This document shows, in pieces, positions 6,449-7,390 of a stretch of DNA of 7,390 nt. The DNA lies in the NCBI GenBank assembly GCA_937967375.1, contig CALCJF010000049.1, forward strand, positions 1-7,390, given 5' to 3'. Within the stretch, counting starts at the first letter, position 1, and each line of letters starts with the position of its first letter. Made by a program: the position numbers and the translations under genes. The stretch is from an uncultured Leucobacter sp. GTDB lineage: Bacteria > Actinomycetota > Actinomycetes > Actinomycetales > Microbacteriaceae. Below the pieces are notes generated by a model. It saw nothing but the letters and a program-made list of their open reading frames with translations, was not told the origin of the DNA and did not search any database.

Positions 6449-7024
6449 TCAGTAGCCGTAGTAGGGGAGGAGCCCCGGCGCGGCATACGCCAGGGTGCTC
6501 AGGAGGAGCGGGACAGCGAGAAACGAGCCCGCAACGATCGAGCCCACTGCCATCCACCGGAGGCGCGGCTGAGACTGCATTCTCGCTCCTACGATGCCGA
6601 TCGCGATCGCACAGAGCGCGAGGATCAACCGAATCAGCGGGAAACCGATCATCAGAGAGATATCGTAGGTCAGCATTGCCTGGTGCATGACAGCGGGAAC
6701 GAAGAACTCGAGCACGGTGACCACGACGAGCAAAGAAAACGCGATGATTCCGGCGATGTTCACTTTGGGCTTCGCCCACTGGGAACTCTGCGCCACCGAG
6801 AACAGCGCTGGCGCGTATTGTGCCTGGGGTGCCTGTTCTAAGGGTTGCGATGCGGGCGCGTTCGGATGCGCGGCGATTGCTGGCGCGAACTCGGGATGCG
6901 CCTCGGCGATGCGCACGAGCTCGTCGCGCGTGGTCTCGGGGCGATGCACCGCAGCCCAAGCCTCGATCCGCTGTGCTTCGTATGGATGTGTACCGCTCGG
7001 CTGGGGGCTGTCCTGCTGGCTCAT
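6449..7024 (-). CDS. Small membrane protein with N-terminal LRV-like segment, function unknown
   Basis: I cannot name this 191-residue protein. Residues about 20-57 (EAWAAVHRPETTRDELVRIA, then AEAHPEFAPAIAAHPNAP) resemble the single leucine-rich-repeat-variant unit at the N-terminus of many actinobacterial membrane proteins; the pattern is pairs of short helices ending in AxHPNAP. A Gln/Ala/Pro linker (58-85) follows, then three hydrophobic segments at about 89-112, 122-147 and 156-180, and a tail ending PYYGY. No signal peptide is seen, so the N-terminus is probably cytoplasmic. The ATG at 7022-7024 has only a weak SD (AGG about 10 nt upstream). The C-terminal half is paralogous to the gene 42 nt upstream: both have K[VL]Nx2GIIA[FL]S before the first segment and PRLRW before the last. 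It converges on prfA and probably ends at the 6347-6407 terminator. Confidence 0.8.
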   Translation of the reverse strand: MSQQDSPQPSGTHPYEAQRIEAWAAVHRPETTRDELVRIAEAHPEFAPAIAAHPNAPASQPLEQAPQAQYAPALFSVAQSSQWAKPKVNIAGIIAFSLLVVVTVLEFFVPAVMHQAMLTYDISLMIGFPLIRLILALCAIAIGIVGARMQSQPRLRWMAVGSIVAGSFLAVPLLLSTLAYAAPGLLPYYGY

Positions 7025-7066
7025 ACCCGAAGCCTAACCGAATCGGAGCAAAAGCTCAGGACTGCG

Positions 7067-7390
7067 TCAGAAAAAGAGCGGCGCAGACAGTGAAGCGATG
7101 AATGTCGAAATGATCGAGAGGAGTCCCAGGCCGCTGACGACCAGTGAGCTGATCGCGGTCCATCGCAGGCGCGGTGCCTGCTTCTGCAGAGTGCCGGCGA
7201 TAGCGAATCCTCCGGCGAGAAGCGCCCAGACGAGCGCGGATACGGTATAGAACATCGAGAGGTTCATGCTGCTGAGATCGAGGTCCATCGCCATACGCGA
7301 CATGAGTATCGACGCAAACCCGTTTGTGAACGAGTGCAACACATGAATGCTGAGCGCGATGATGCCGAAGACGTTGAGTTTGTTGCCACG
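7067..7390 (-). CDS. Paralogous small membrane protein, 5' end beyond the window
   Basis: The frame is open from the window edge, so the 107 visible residues are the C-terminal part; a GTG at 7340-7342 is internal. The gene product is unidentified. Three hydrophobic stretches are visible at about 5-30, 46-68 and 78-101 in visible numbering, ending SLSAPLFF. It begins GNKLNVFGIIALS and has PRLRWTAISSLVVSG before the last segment. These line up with KPKVNIAGIIAFS and PRLRWMAVGSIVAGS in the downstream neighbour, at nearly the same spacing, so the two are tandem paralogues. The missing N-terminus may carry an LRV-like unit as in the neighbour, but this cannot be seen. The 42-nt gap to the next gene allows cotranscription. 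Confidence 0.8.
   Translation of the reverse strand, partial: RGNKLNVFGIIALSIHVLHSFTNGFASILMSRMAMDLDLSSMNLSMFYTVSALVWALLAGGFAIAGTLQKQAPRLRWTAISSLVVSGLGLLSIISTFIASLSAPLFF

Noticed and set aside
6398..6841. Plus-strand open frame of 147 codons opposite the minus-strand membrane gene
   Set aside because: Highly charged shadow sequence; the minus frame has clear hydrophobic segments and a paralogue next door.
7038..7046. CCGAATCGG before the minus-strand gene start, whose reverse complement recurs in the rho leader at 3158-3166
   Set aside because: A shared 9-10-mer is expected by chance in 7 kb of high-GC DNA; no evidence for a common operator.
7046..7057. GAGC-AAAA-GCTC hairpin between the two membrane genes
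   Set aside because: A 4-bp stem is too short to act as a terminator by itself.

Overview
The window looks like chromosomal DNA of a high-GC Gram-positive actinobacterium. The gene order lysA-hom-thrB-rho-prfA is typical of Actinobacteria. Third positions are strongly G/C, GTG starts are used, and the RF1 and Rho C-termini (for example ETSSNVEFL in Rho) look to me like Microbacteriaceae; a Leucobacter-like member is my best guess. Genus is inference, because I could run no search.

Layout. Five plus-strand genes fill positions 1-6291. First is the 3' part of lysA (diaminopimelate decarboxylase, cut by the window start). A 100-nt gap follows, then hom (homoserine dehydrogenase with a C-terminal ACT domain), which overlaps thrB (homoserine kinase) by the 4-nt ATGA. 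A 124-nt leader with small hairpins precedes rho, and prfA (RF1) begins 2 nt after the rho stop. A long imperfect inverted repeat at 6347-6407 is probably a bidirectional terminator. Two minus-strand genes for small membrane proteins then converge on it; they are paralogues of each other, and the upstream one runs off the window end.

How the genes fit together. lysA, hom and thrB serve the aspartate-family pathway: lysine from meso-diaminopimelate, and homoserine to O-phosphohomoserine toward threonine. thrC (threonine synthase) is not between hom and thrB, where many actinobacteria carry it. rho and prfA encode transcription and translation termination factors. rpmE and prmC, often neighbours of rho and prfA in actinobacteria, are also absent here.

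Most notable: the Rho is unusual. Its first ~280 residues are a low-complexity Ala/Glu/Pro tail with four evenly spaced basic AP-[KR]-rich modules, and I see no Rho_N helical domain. Its ATPase core keeps Walker B, the catalytic Glu and the arginine finger. The P-loop, Q-loop and R-loop, which bind ATP, bicyclomycin and central-channel RNA, depart from the normally near-invariant sequences. No CRISPR array, insertion sequence, rRNA or tRNA was seen.
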